Assembly: GCA_963791325.1 (NCBI GenBank) | Contig: CAWBRU010000011.1 | Span: 62,001-126,000, forward strand | From: JBEVJK01 sp963791325 | GTDB taxonomy: Bacteria > Pseudomonadota > Alphaproteobacteria > Rhizobiales > Rhizobiaceae | DNA length: 64,000 nucleotides | Reading direction: 5' to 3' | The notes under the pieces: model-generated | What the model was told of the DNA's origin: nothing | The model's database searches: none | The model's input: the letters and a program-made list of their open reading frames with translations, nothing else | In this document: positions 46,611-54,760 of the stretch, in pieces | How positions within the stretch are numbered: the stretch's first letter is position 1 | Layout: each line of letters begins with the position of its first letter | Translations under genes and position numbers: made by a program

Positions 46611-47132
46611 CTAAGATTTTGCCCCGAGACGGGTCTTTACCTTGGCCAGGCGGCCGGCGACCAGGTCGCCGGACCTGAACTTGGCGTACTCGTCCGAGCT
46701 GCGCGTCCGCGCGTGCTTGAACAGATACCAATCGCCGCTTGGTTCGCGCTTCTGGTAGACGGCGCCGCCCTTGGTGCGATGGCTGAAGCAGGTGGTTGCC
46801 GGGGCACTGCCCGACTTGCCCGTCCATTTCGCACGGAAGCAGAGCTTGCCGTTGTCGCTGGCGAACCAGATGCCCTCGCCGTAGGACAGCTTGCCGTTCT
46901 CGGCCGACCAGGCGGTGAAGGCACGCTTCTTGGGCGAAAAATAGCCCGCCCCCGCGGACCACAGCCAGGTGCGGCCCTCATAGAGGCGCACCAACTCGGC
47001 CGAGGTCAGCGGCGTGCCGTAGGCGGCGGGCGCTACTCTCGGCTTGGTGGCGGCCGGGGTGGCGGCGAAGGCCGCGGTGAGCGAACCCAGCAGGGCGGCC
47101 GAAACCAGGAAAGTCTTGATCATCTTCGACAT
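46611..47132 (-). CDS. DUF995 secreted protein (polysaccharide locus)
   Basis: Protein of 173 aa with a Sec signal (TFLVSAALLGSLTAAFA). The mature body has the DUF995 style: LTSAELVRLYEGRTWLW, GAGYFSP, WSAENGKLSYGEG and two cysteines in KLCFRAKW and TTCFSH. Role unknown; two DUF995 genes end the arabinose-containing polysaccharide locus of S. meliloti (from memory), in the same position as here, though only one is present. Starts 13 bp after the glycanase gene; upstream in-frame ATG at 47171 lies inside that gene. Confidence 0.75.
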   Translation of the reverse strand: MSKMIKTFLVSAALLGSLTAAFAATPAATKPRVAPAAYGTPLTSAELVRLYEGRTWLWSAGAGYFSPKKRAFTAWSAENGKLSYGEGIWFASDNGKLCFRAKWTGKSGSAPATTCFSHRTKGGAVYQKREPSGDWYLFKHARTRSSDEYAKFRSGDLVAGRLAKVKTRLGAKS

Positions 47133-47145
47133 TGTCTCAATCCGT

Positions 47146-48093
47146 TCAGTTGGTGGCGACAGAGGTGACACGCCAGTCGGGCAGGCCGTAATGGTCCGGC
47201 CAAGGGTAGACTTCGCGGTCGTTGAAGTAGACGACAGCGGTAAGCCGGGGAAATTCAGCGTTCGGCTTGGCGACGGTCTCGGCCCATTTGCGGACGTATT
47301 CGCGGTCGCCTTCGTAGCCCAGCTCGGCCACCATCACCGGCTTGCCGAACTGCTCGACCCGGTGGTAGCCGGGCGACAGAGCCTCGGCGAACGAGCGCTC
47401 GTGCCCGAACTTGTCGAGGTCATATTGCTGCAGCCCGAAGACGGTGAGGCCGACCACATCGACAAACGCGTCGCCGGGGTAGAATTCGGCCAGCGAAGCG
47501 TTGCCCTTGGGCGACCACATATAGTGGGCGGTCGTGTTGGTCTTGCGGCATTCGGTGACCATGCGCCGATAGGCCGAGACGTAGTCGGAGGGCGCCCATT
47601 TCGCCCAGGTGAACTGGTTGTCGGTCTCGTCCATTTCTTGCGCCCAGCGAATGATGACGGGACTCTTCAGCGCCGCCGACGCCGAGCAGATGGCGCCCAT
47701 ATTGGCATCGTACTTGCCGGCCAGGATGCCCTTCAACAGCTTGCCCGAGCTTTGGCGGCGGTCGACCGACCACGACCATGGCTCGACCGTGATGATCAAG
47801 CCTCGGCCGCGCTCGGCGGCATACTGGTCCGCTACCGCCAGCGAGGACAGGTCGACATCCTCCCACGGCAGGAAAAGGTGCTCGTAGGCGACGTTCCGGT
47901 CGGCGCTGAAATCGCCGTGCGGATCGTAGGCGCCGACGGCGATCGACGAGGCATCCGTCAGCGGACGCTTATCGACGATCGAGGTTGCCCCGGTCGCGCC
48001 GGCGATGCTGTTGGCCGCCAACCCGGCGCCCGAGAGCATCAGCGCGCCGAGCGATACGGCGATCGCTTTCGCGGTCTTGCTCATCAGCTTCAT
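47146..48093 (-). CDS. GH26-like glycoside hydrolase, secreted
   Basis: Protein of 315 aa with signal peptide (AIAVSLGALMLSGAGLAA). A TIM-barrel clan GH-A fold is suggested by IIRWAQEMDETD, whose Glu fits the acid/base, and VMVAELGYEGD, whose Glu fits the nucleophile. It probably trims or releases the polysaccharide made by the neighbouring synthase, as BcsZ does for cellulose. True substrate unknown; GH26 includes mannanases. ATG at 48093 has AGGAGA 7 bp upstream. It lies 58 bp after the GT2 gene. Confidence 0.78.
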   Translation of the reverse strand: MKLMSKTAKAIAVSLGALMLSGAGLAANSIAGATGATSIVDKRPLTDASSIAVGAYDPHGDFSADRNVAYEHLFLPWEDVDLSSLAVADQYAAERGRGLIITVEPWSWSVDRRQSSGKLLKGILAGKYDANMGAICSASAALKSPVIIRWAQEMDETDNQFTWAKWAPSDYVSAYRRMVTECRKTNTTAHYMWSPKGNASLAEFYPGDAFVDVVGLTVFGLQQYDLDKFGHERSFAEALSPGYHRVEQFGKPVMVAELGYEGDREYVRKWAETVAKPNAEFPRLTAVVYFNDREVYPWPDHYGLPDWRVTSVATN

Positions 48094-48151
48094 CTTGGTT
48101 CTCCTATCTACTCGCAGTTGCACAGGTTCGAAGCGCGGCACGTCGGCCGGC

Positions 48152-49996
48152 CTAGCTCTCGGCGGGGTCTGGGTCCGGCTGGATCCAGCGCGGACTGAAA
48201 CGCACGCTGGGCTGCCGGGTGCCGCTCAGGCCGGCGCCCGACACGGCGTAGCGGTATTCGATCAGCTGCAGCCGGCCGGCCCCGAAGGCGAGCAACTCGG
48301 CGCCGGCAAGCCCACGCTCGGCAACGGCCAGCCCGGGCAGCAGGAACAGCGCCGCCAGGCTGCCGGCCAGAGCCGGCCGATAGTGAGGCCGCCAGCCGCG
48401 CACCACGTTCTCCCGCACATGCTGAACGACGATGACGAGGAACAGCAGCGCGTAAAGCAGCGCATTGACGATGGCGAAGATGTAGAAGCCGCCCGCGGCC
48501 CCCGCATCGCCGATCGCCAGGACCGGCAACACCGAGACCAGCGACAGCAGCGCATAGGGCAGCAGCACCCGCGCCGGCAGCGGGTCGACCTCGGAGGTGC
48601 CTTTGGGCGTGATGCGGAAATCGACGAACGAGCCGGTCAGCCAGTCGCGCACCGCAGCGACGCTGCCGAGCAGCGCCCAGGGCCAGCGGGCGAACAGGAA
48701 GAGCACCAGCTCCCAGCTCAGAATCTTGGCGTCGGCCGGCCGGAAGGCGCCGCTCGCCCGCCAGCGCCAGGCCATCACGATCAGCCATGCCGAAAGCGGC
48801 AGGAAGTGGGCCAAGAAGGCGGCATAGGTGACGTTGGCGAAGCTCTCGCCGCGCGCCAGCGCCACCACCGGCATGACGAACATCAGCGCCATGAACAGCG
48901 AAAACAGCGGATACCAGAGCTGCGAGAACAGGAATTGGAACTTCAGCCGGGCGGGCAGCATCGGCACCAGCCTCGGGGAGTATTTGAGCAGCAGCATTAC
49001 CAGCGAGCGCGACCACTGGAATTCCTGGGTGACCAGATCGGCGAAAGTGCGTGGTCCGTCGCCGGAGGCGATGGCGTCGATGGCATGGACGCCGCGCCAG
49101 CCGAACGCGTTCATCATCAGCGTGGTCGAATGGTCCTCGGCCAGCTCCGGGCCGAGACCGCCGATCTGCTTCAGGGCGGCAGTGCGCACGGCATAGTGCG
49201 AACCGATGCAGAGCGGCGCCAGACCGGCATTGTACCCGACCTGGAGCGCGCCATGCATGCTCGCCTCGGCGTAGAGGCGGCCGCGGACCGACCAGCTCTC
49301 GGCGGCGTTGCGGTCGCAGATGCTCGGTGCCGACACGTAGCCGATCTTGGGATCGGCGAACGGCCTCAGCATGTTGAACAGATAGCCGGGCTGCGGCACG
49401 TGGTCGGCGTCAAGCTGCACGACAAAGTCGTAACGGGCATAGCCGTAGTGATCATAGAAGTAGGCGAGATTGCCTTCCTTGCAGCGCGTACGCCGCGGCC
49501 AGCTGGCCCGGTGATAGTCGGCACTGCCCTTGCGGGTCGACAACAGCACGCCATGGGCCTCGCACCAGGCGATGGTCTCGGCCGAGGGGTCTTCGTCGGC
49601 CAGCCAGGTGTCGTGGGGAACGTCTTGGCCGAGCATCGCCTCCAAGGTGGCGGCGACCACGGGGAAGGGTTCCGACGGCGCCTTGGTGACGACCATGGCG
49701 ATGCGGCTGCCGGCAGGCAGCAAAAGCGGGCCGGCCGGCTTGCGGGCGCGCAGGAACACCACCACGAAATAACCGGGCAGGAAGGTGATCCAGGCGAGCG
49801 CCAGCGTGATCACCGCGAAGGCCACCGGCGACAGGATGTGCGCAGGATCGAGCCACCAGCTCCAAAACCAGGCGAGCGCCACCAGCCAGACCACGGCGGC
49901 GGCGGCGTATTCGACGCGGCGGGCGAGGCCCGCAACCGGCACCATCGCCGCGCTGCCTGCGCTTTCGGCCGGGGTGATGGAAGGCACCCGGCTCAT
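48152..49996 (-). CDS. Processive family 2 glycosyltransferase (BcsA-like, no PilZ)
   Basis: Protein of 614 aa. Two N-terminal helices, then a GT2 domain with ADEDPS, the metal motif QLDADHVPQPG, AEDHSTT in place of TED and QEFQWSRS in place of QxxRW. Several C-terminal membrane helices follow. No PilZ domain is present, so c-di-GMP cannot act on it as on BcsA. It should polymerise a UDP-sugar and extrude the chain. The upstream genes make UDP-xylose and UDP-arabinose or UDP-galactose, which are the likely donors. ATG at 49996 overlaps the epimerase stop by 4 bp. Confidence 0.82.
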   Translation of the reverse strand: MSRVPSITPAESAGSAAMVPVAGLARRVEYAAAAVVWLVALAWFWSWWLDPAHILSPVAFAVITLALAWITFLPGYFVVVFLRARKPAGPLLLPAGSRIAMVVTKAPSEPFPVVAATLEAMLGQDVPHDTWLADEDPSAETIAWCEAHGVLLSTRKGSADYHRASWPRRTRCKEGNLAYFYDHYGYARYDFVVQLDADHVPQPGYLFNMLRPFADPKIGYVSAPSICDRNAAESWSVRGRLYAEASMHGALQVGYNAGLAPLCIGSHYAVRTAALKQIGGLGPELAEDHSTTLMMNAFGWRGVHAIDAIASGDGPRTFADLVTQEFQWSRSLVMLLLKYSPRLVPMLPARLKFQFLFSQLWYPLFSLFMALMFVMPVVALARGESFANVTYAAFLAHFLPLSAWLIVMAWRWRASGAFRPADAKILSWELVLFLFARWPWALLGSVAAVRDWLTGSFVDFRITPKGTSEVDPLPARVLLPYALLSLVSVLPVLAIGDAGAAGGFYIFAIVNALLYALLFLVIVVQHVRENVVRGWRPHYRPALAGSLAALFLLPGLAVAERGLAGAELLAFGAGRLQLIEYRYAVSGAGLSGTRQPSVRFSPRWIQPDPDPAES

Positions 49997-50979
49997 GCCC
50001 GCGCCTCCAGTCCGAAGAAGGGGGCCGCGGTCCGCACGACCGTGTCGAGGTCGGAGAAGCGCGGCGCGAAGCCGAACGTCCGCCTGGCGAGCCCGGCATC
50101 GGCAAACAGCGCAGCCGGATCGCCGGGGCGGCGCGGATGCGTTTTGACCGGGACCTTGCGGCCCGTCACCCGTTCGATTGCCTCGAGCACCTCGCGGATC
50201 GAGGAGCCCGCGCCGGTGCCGATATTGACGGCCAGGTTGTCGCCGCCGGCCAGCAGATAGGTCAGCGCTTGCAGATGCGCCTCGGCCAAGTCGGTGACGT
50301 GCACATAGTCGCGCACGCAGGTGCCGTCCGCGGTCGCATAATCGTCGCCGAACAGCGGCAGGTGGTCGATAAGGCCGGCCGCCGCCTGCAGCGCTTTGGG
50401 GATCAGATGCGTCTCCGGGTCGTGCCACTCGCCCAGCTCACCCTCGGGATCGGCACCGCAGGCGTTGAAGTAGCGCAAGGCGACGTAGCGAAGGCCGTAC
50501 GCGGCGCTGTAATCGCGCAGGATGTGCTCGGCGATGAGCTTGGTCTGGCCATAGGGATTGATCGGCGCCTGGCGCGTGTCCTCGCCGATCGGCAGCTGTT
50601 CGGGAATGCCGTAGGTCGCGCAGCTCGACGAGAAGATGACCGATGTGACGCCGGCGGCACGGCAGGCATCGAGGACCGACTGGGTGCCGACGACATTGTT
50701 GCGGTAGTATTTGGCCGGGTCCTCGACCAACTCGCCGACATAGGCCGAAGCGGCGAAATGGATCACCGCGGCCGGAGCGTGGTCGCGCAGGGCTTGCGAC
50801 AGGCGCTGCGTGTCGAGGATGTCGCCTTCGACGAGCGGGCCCCAGCGCACGGACGAGCGGTGGCCGGTCGACAAATTGTCGTAGACCACCGGCTCGAAGC
50901 CGTCACGGCGCAGAAGCTTGGCCGTATGGCTGCCGATATAGCCGGCGCCACCGGTCACCAGAACCCGGATCGGCGCCAT
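49993..50979 (-). CDS. galE: UDP-glucose/UDP-xylose 4-epimerase (GalE/Uxe family)
   Basis: Protein of 328 aa. NAD site TGGAGYIGSH near residues 8-17, catalytic Ser in SSSCATYG and Tyr-x3-Lys in YGQTK, plus FNACGADPEGE and DYVHVTDLAEAH as in GalE. It inverts C4 of UDP-sugars. Because it directly follows a UDP-xylose synthase gene (overlap 1 bp, TGATG), it may convert UDP-xylose to UDP-L-arabinopyranose, like Uxe of S. meliloti (from memory); GalE activity is the alternative. It overlaps the GT2 gene by 4 bp. Confidence 0.85.
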   Translation of the reverse strand: MAPIRVLVTGGAGYIGSHTAKLLRRDGFEPVVYDNLSTGHRSSVRWGPLVEGDILDTQRLSQALRDHAPAAVIHFAASAYVGELVEDPAKYYRNNVVGTQSVLDACRAAGVTSVIFSSSCATYGIPEQLPIGEDTRQAPINPYGQTKLIAEHILRDYSAAYGLRYVALRYFNACGADPEGELGEWHDPETHLIPKALQAAAGLIDHLPLFGDDYATADGTCVRDYVHVTDLAEAHLQALTYLLAGGDNLAVNIGTGAGSSIREVLEAIERVTGRKVPVKTHPRRPGDPAALFADAGLARRTFGFAPRFSDLDTVVRTAAPFFGLEARA

Positions 50980-52068
50980 CACGCAGTCTCCGCCAGAACG
51001 CGATATTCGCGCGCCAGCAGCCGGTCGAAATAGTCGATCGTCTGCGTCAGGCCCTGCGCCAGCGGGATACGCGGCGACCAGCCGAGTTCGCGCTTGGCCA
51101 CGCGAGATATCGGGCCGGCGCTGCTTCGGGTCATCGACCGGCAGCGGCCGATAGACGATCTGCGAGCGCGAGCCGGTCTCGGCGACCACCATCTCGGCAA
51201 GCTCGCGGACCGTGAATTCGCCGGGATTGCCGATGTTGATCGGGCCGGTGACGTCAGGTCCGGCGTTCATCAGCCGAATGAAGCCCTCGATCAGATCGTC
51301 GACGAAGCAGAACGAGCGCGTCTGGCTGCCGTCGCCATAGATGGTGATGTCCTCGCCGCTCAGCGCCTGGACGATGAAGTTCGACACCACGCGGCCGTCC
51401 TCGGGACGCATCCGCGGCCCGTAGGTGTTGAAGATCCGCACCACCTTGATGTCGACGCCGTGCTGATGATGATAGTCGAAGAACAGCGTCTCGGCGGCGC
51501 GCTTGCCCTCGTCATAGCAGGAGCGCGGACCGACCGGGTTGACGTTGCCCCAATAGCTCTCGGGCTGCGGATGCACCGCCGGGTCGCCATAGACCTCCGA
51601 CGTCGAGGCCTGGAAGATGCGGATGCCGCGCTGGCGGGCAAGCTCGAGCAAGTTGAGTGCGCCAAGCACATTGGTCTTCATCGTATGGATCGGATCGGCC
51701 TGGTAGGCCGGCGGCGACGCCGGGCAGGCGAGATTCCAGATCTCGTCGACCTCGGCGGCATAGGGGTCGATGACATCGTGACGGACCAGCCTGAACGCCG
51801 GGTTGCGCATCAGATGAGCGATGTTGCGCTGGTGGCCGGTGGAGAAATTGTCGAGGCAGACGACCTCATTGCCATCGGCCAGGAGGCGCTGGCAAAGATG
51901 CGAGCCGAGGAACCCGGCGCCGCCGGTGACCAGGCTCCGGCGCGCTGCCGGGGCTGGCCGCAACACCAGGCTTTCGGCCGCCCGGCTTGTGCCCGCCGCC
52001 GGCTCATGCCGACGCTTTTCAACAGACAATACCGGCCGCAGCCGGGAAACTGGCAAGTTCCCGTTCAT
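50979..52068 (-). CDS. uxs: UDP-glucuronic acid decarboxylase (UDP-xylose synthase), one frameshift
   Basis: About 362 aa after correction. NAD site TGGAGFLGSH, then the UXS hallmark LACPASPPAYQ, catalytic STSEVYGDP and Tyr-x3-Lys in YDEGK, and FNTYGPRM. It oxidises and decarboxylates UDP-glucuronate to UDP-xylose. Near 51103 the frame breaks by one base (CGTGGCC for expected CGTGCC). The other frame continues AKRELGWSPRIPLAQG to ETA and a stop at 50979 that overlaps the epimerase ATG. Uncorrected, the frame runs into the epimerase as an apparent fusion. The first ~40 residues are not conserved, so the start could be later. Confidence 0.82.
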
Positions 52069-52596
52069 CAGATTTTCCCTGTCGGATCAGACGTTTGCGT
52101 TTAGATGGGAAGCCTTCCCCAGAGGAAGTTGCTCCACTAGGCCAATCGCTTGCGGTTGTCGGACAGGGGCATTCGGCGGCGCAAGGCCGCAGTGCCCGCG
52201 GAATGCAACGCGGCGCCGCTCCGCGCCGCCGAAGCTGCGCGAACATATCTGATCGAACGCCGGAACGGCGCCGAACAAGAGATCCAGCAAAATCGCGGCA
52301 GTGCTCAGCCCAAGAGCATCTGCCTTTTCCACCCGCCCATCAATCGCCTAGGATCGACCGTACTCGTGCCCTAGAACCCCAACCCAGACTCCTTTGCCCA
52401 CACTAATCTGGTATAGATCATAGCGCCTAGACCGACGTGTGGGATCCTCATCGTTCGATTACACTCCTACTTCTTCCGGTTGATTCGGGCAGATTCGGGC
52501 ACAAGGATGCGGTCTTCTGGAGCTTTCTTGAGATTTAGCCGCTTTGGTCTGCCACCCAGATCAGCCACGGAGAGTTTGATCCAGCAGAGGCCGAAG
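52069..52596. other. Intergenic between polysaccharide locus and NDH-2
   Basis: These 528 bp should hold divergent promoters for the uxs locus and ndh. Short frames are open on both strands (for example 52467-52751 minus) but show no recognisable domain. I saw no AraC-type regulator gene, which flanks the comparable S. meliloti locus, and no clear -10/-35 pair. Confidence 0.4.
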
Positions 52597-53925
52597 ATGA
52601 TCGACACCGAGGCAAAAGCTCCGTCGACCGGCGCCGGCGAAACCTCCGCCGCCGCGGCGGTGGTGGTGGTCGGAGCCGGGTTTGGCGGGCTGGAGGCCGC
52701 AAAGCATCTCGGCAAGGCAGGGATCGCCGTCACCGTGGTCGATCGCCACAACCACCATCTGTTCCAGCCGCTGCTCTACCAGGTGGCGACGGCCGCGCTT
52801 GCTGCACCCGACATTGCCGAGCCGATCCGCAAGATCCTGCGCGGCTACTCGACCGTCAGGGTGGTGTTCGGCGATGTCGTCACGATCGACACGGCAGCCA
52901 GGCGGGTGCTCACCGCGGACGGACTCGAGCTGTCCTATACGATTCTGGTGCTCGCGCCCGGCTCGCGTCCGTCCTATTTCGGCCATGACCAATGGGCGAG
53001 CTGCGCCCCCGGGCTGAAGACGATCGAGGACGCCCGCAGCATTCGGTCGCGGCTGCTGCTCACCTTCGAGCGGGCCGAACGCACGCCCGACAAGGCCGAG
53101 CAGGCACGGCTGATGACGATCGCGGTTGTCGGCGGCGGGCCGACCGGTGTCGAACTCGCCGGCTCGATCGCCGAACTCAGCCGCTACACGCTGTCACGCG
53201 ACTTCCGCAACATTCACCCGCAGTCGACCCGCATCCTGCTGATCGAGGCCGGCGACCGGCTGCTCTCCGGCTTCTCGCCGGACATGTCGACATTCGCTCG
53301 GAGACGGCTGGAGCGGCTCGGTGTCGAGATCCTGACCCAAACGCCGGTGGCGGATCTCGCGCCGGACCGGATCAAGATCGGCGATCGATGGATTCCCGTC
53401 GGGCTGGCGATTTGGGCCGCCGGGGTGACCGCCTCGCCGCTCGCGGCGGCGCTCGGCGTGCCGCTCGACAAAGGCGGCCGCGTGGCGGTCGGGCCGAATT
53501 TGCAGGTGACCGGGCTCGACGATGTCTTTGCCCTCGGCGACATCGCGCTTGCCCGCGACAAGGACGGGACCCCGCTGCCCGGCCTGGCGCAGGTGGCCAA
53601 GCAGCAGGGCATCTATCTCGGGCGGGCGCTCGCCGCCCGCATCCTTGGCAAGGCCGAGCCACAGCCGTTCGTCTACCGAAGCCGCGGCAACACCGCCATC
53701 ATCGGCCGCCATGCCGCGGTGTTCGAGCTTGGCCGGCTCAAGCTCAAGGGCTGGCTGGCCTGGGCCGCATGGGCGCTGATCCACGTCTATCTGCTGGTCG
53801 GCTTCCAGCACAGGGTGCTTGTCTCGATCCAATGGCTATGGCGCTATCTCACCTATGAGCGGGGCGCCCGGCTGATCGCCGGCGACCAGACGACCCCGGG
53901 CAGCAGCGCCGCGGAAGGCACCTGA
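52597..53925 (+). CDS. ndh: Type II NADH:quinone oxidoreductase (NDH-2)
   Basis: Protein of 442 aa. FAD site VVVVGAGFGGLEAA near residues 22-35 and NADH site IAVVGGGPTGVELAGS near 174-189. Further landmarks are the quinone-linked HHLFQPLLYQVAT, LGDIA with bound-FAD Asp, and a C-terminal amphipathic stretch (WAAWALIHVYLLVGF) for membrane attachment. It passes electrons from NADH to quinone without pumping protons. ATG at 52597 with AGAGG 7 bp upstream. Converges on the small secreted protein gene. Confidence 0.9.
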   Translation: MIDTEAKAPSTGAGETSAAAAVVVVGAGFGGLEAAKHLGKAGIAVTVVDRHNHHLFQPLLYQVATAALAAPDIAEPIRKILRGYSTVRVVFGDVVTIDTAARRVLTADGLELSYTILVLAPGSRPSYFGHDQWASCAPGLKTIEDARSIRSRLLLTFERAERTPDKAEQARLMTIAVVGGGPTGVELAGSIAELSRYTLSRDFRNIHPQSTRILLIEAGDRLLSGFSPDMSTFARRRLERLGVEILTQTPVADLAPDRIKIGDRWIPVGLAIWAAGVTASPLAAALGVPLDKGGRVAVGPNLQVTGLDDVFALGDIALARDKDGTPLPGLAQVAKQQGIYLGRALAARILGKAEPQPFVYRSRGNTAIIGRHAAVFELGRLKLKGWLAWAAWALIHVYLLVGFQHRVLVSIQWLWRYLTYERGARLIAGDQTTPGSSAAEGT

Positions 53926-53951
53926 CGGCTGCGCGATGGCCGCGGCTTCGC

Positions 53952-54272
53952 TCAGCGCCCGCCCGATTGGGAATCCTGGACGCACCTTTGCAGCGGACAA
54001 GCCACGGTGTCGGCAGCCGGCACGTAGCGCAAGGCGGTGGTCTCGTCGTTGGAGCAGAAATCCTCGTTGCGCACCGCCCGGCCATAGAGAGGCAGGCCAT
54101 TGCGGGAGGGGTAGTGGACAACGGCCGCGCCGCGTGAATTGACGGTTGCCTGCAGCTGTGCGCAAGACAGATTGGCAGAACTGATCTGCGGATCGGCTGC
54201 GGCCAGACCCGGTGCCGAGAGCGCCAAAGCGAGCCCAAGGCTGATTTTGGATGACAAGGTGTGGTCGAACAT
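53952..54272 (-). CDS. Small secreted protein with four cysteines, hypothetical
   Basis: Protein of 106 aa with Sec signal (ISLGLALALSAPGLAAA). The mature part has Cys in NLSCAQL, EDFCSND, VACPL and RCVQD and the segment ALRYVPAADT; this layout recurs in small periplasmic proteins of rhizobia. Probably periplasmic with two disulfides, function unknown. Divergent from the 54448 gene. Confidence 0.65.
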   Translation of the reverse strand: MFDHTLSSKISLGLALALSAPGLAAADPQISSANLSCAQLQATVNSRGAAVVHYPSRNGLPLYGRAVRNEDFCSNDETTALRYVPAADTVACPLQRCVQDSQSGGR

Positions 54273-54447
54273 GGCCGCTCCTAACGACCCCCCGCCCGAT
54301 GCGTTCCCCTTTTAGAACAGGCCCGGTCGGTCGCGGCAATCAATTCGCCGCGAGCAGAAAATCTTACCGAGGCTATCCTGTGTCAATGCCAGGCTCGCCC
54401 CGCAGCGCTATAGTCGCTTCTTTCCACTCGAATGTGGGGAGCTTGCC

Positions 54448-54738
54448 ATGGTCCACGTTGACCCGACGACCCGGCTCGACAGTTTGATCGACAACTATAT
54501 GTCCTCGCGCCGGCGGCCCTCGGTTGTCTCGACAACGGCGGCGGCTCGCGCCTTGACCACGCTGATGACGGCCTGTCCGCTTACCGGGCGGGCGCTGGAG
54601 GACGCCATTGCGGCCTCAGCCGTGCGTCACGGCCACGCCGTGGCCTTCGACCTCGCCGAGGCGCGGGCATTGCGTGCCCGCCGCGCGCCGACCTCCGGTC
54701 CGGCAACACGCCTGGTCATCCGCTACCAGCCGGACTGA
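54448..54738 (+). CDS. Hypothetical protein, 96 aa
   Basis: Starts at an ATG with GGGGAGC about 8 bp upstream. No membrane segment or signal. Ala- and Arg-rich, mostly helical by composition, with TALMTACPLTGRALEDAIAASA-like helices in the middle. I do not recognise a family. It converges on the amidohydrolase gene with 22 bp between them. Acceptable third-position G+C supports coding, but it could be spurious. Confidence 0.5.
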   Translation: MVHVDPTTRLDSLIDNYMSSRRRPSVVSTTAAARALTTLMTACPLTGRALEDAIAASAVRHGHAVAFDLAEARALRARRAPTSGPATRLVIRYQPD

Positions 54739-54760
54739 CGACGGCGGTCGTAGAGCGGGG

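Noticed and set aside
49993..52068. A 691-aa bifunctional UDP-xylose synthase/4-epimerase fusion
   Set aside because: The junction lacks the conserved UXS C-terminus, which exists in another frame and ends in a stop overlapping the epimerase ATG. A one-base error explains it better.
52467..52751. Short minus-strand frame ending in a basic segment, possibly a gene remnant
   Set aside because: It overlaps the start of ndh, shows no recognisable domain and has no ribosome site.
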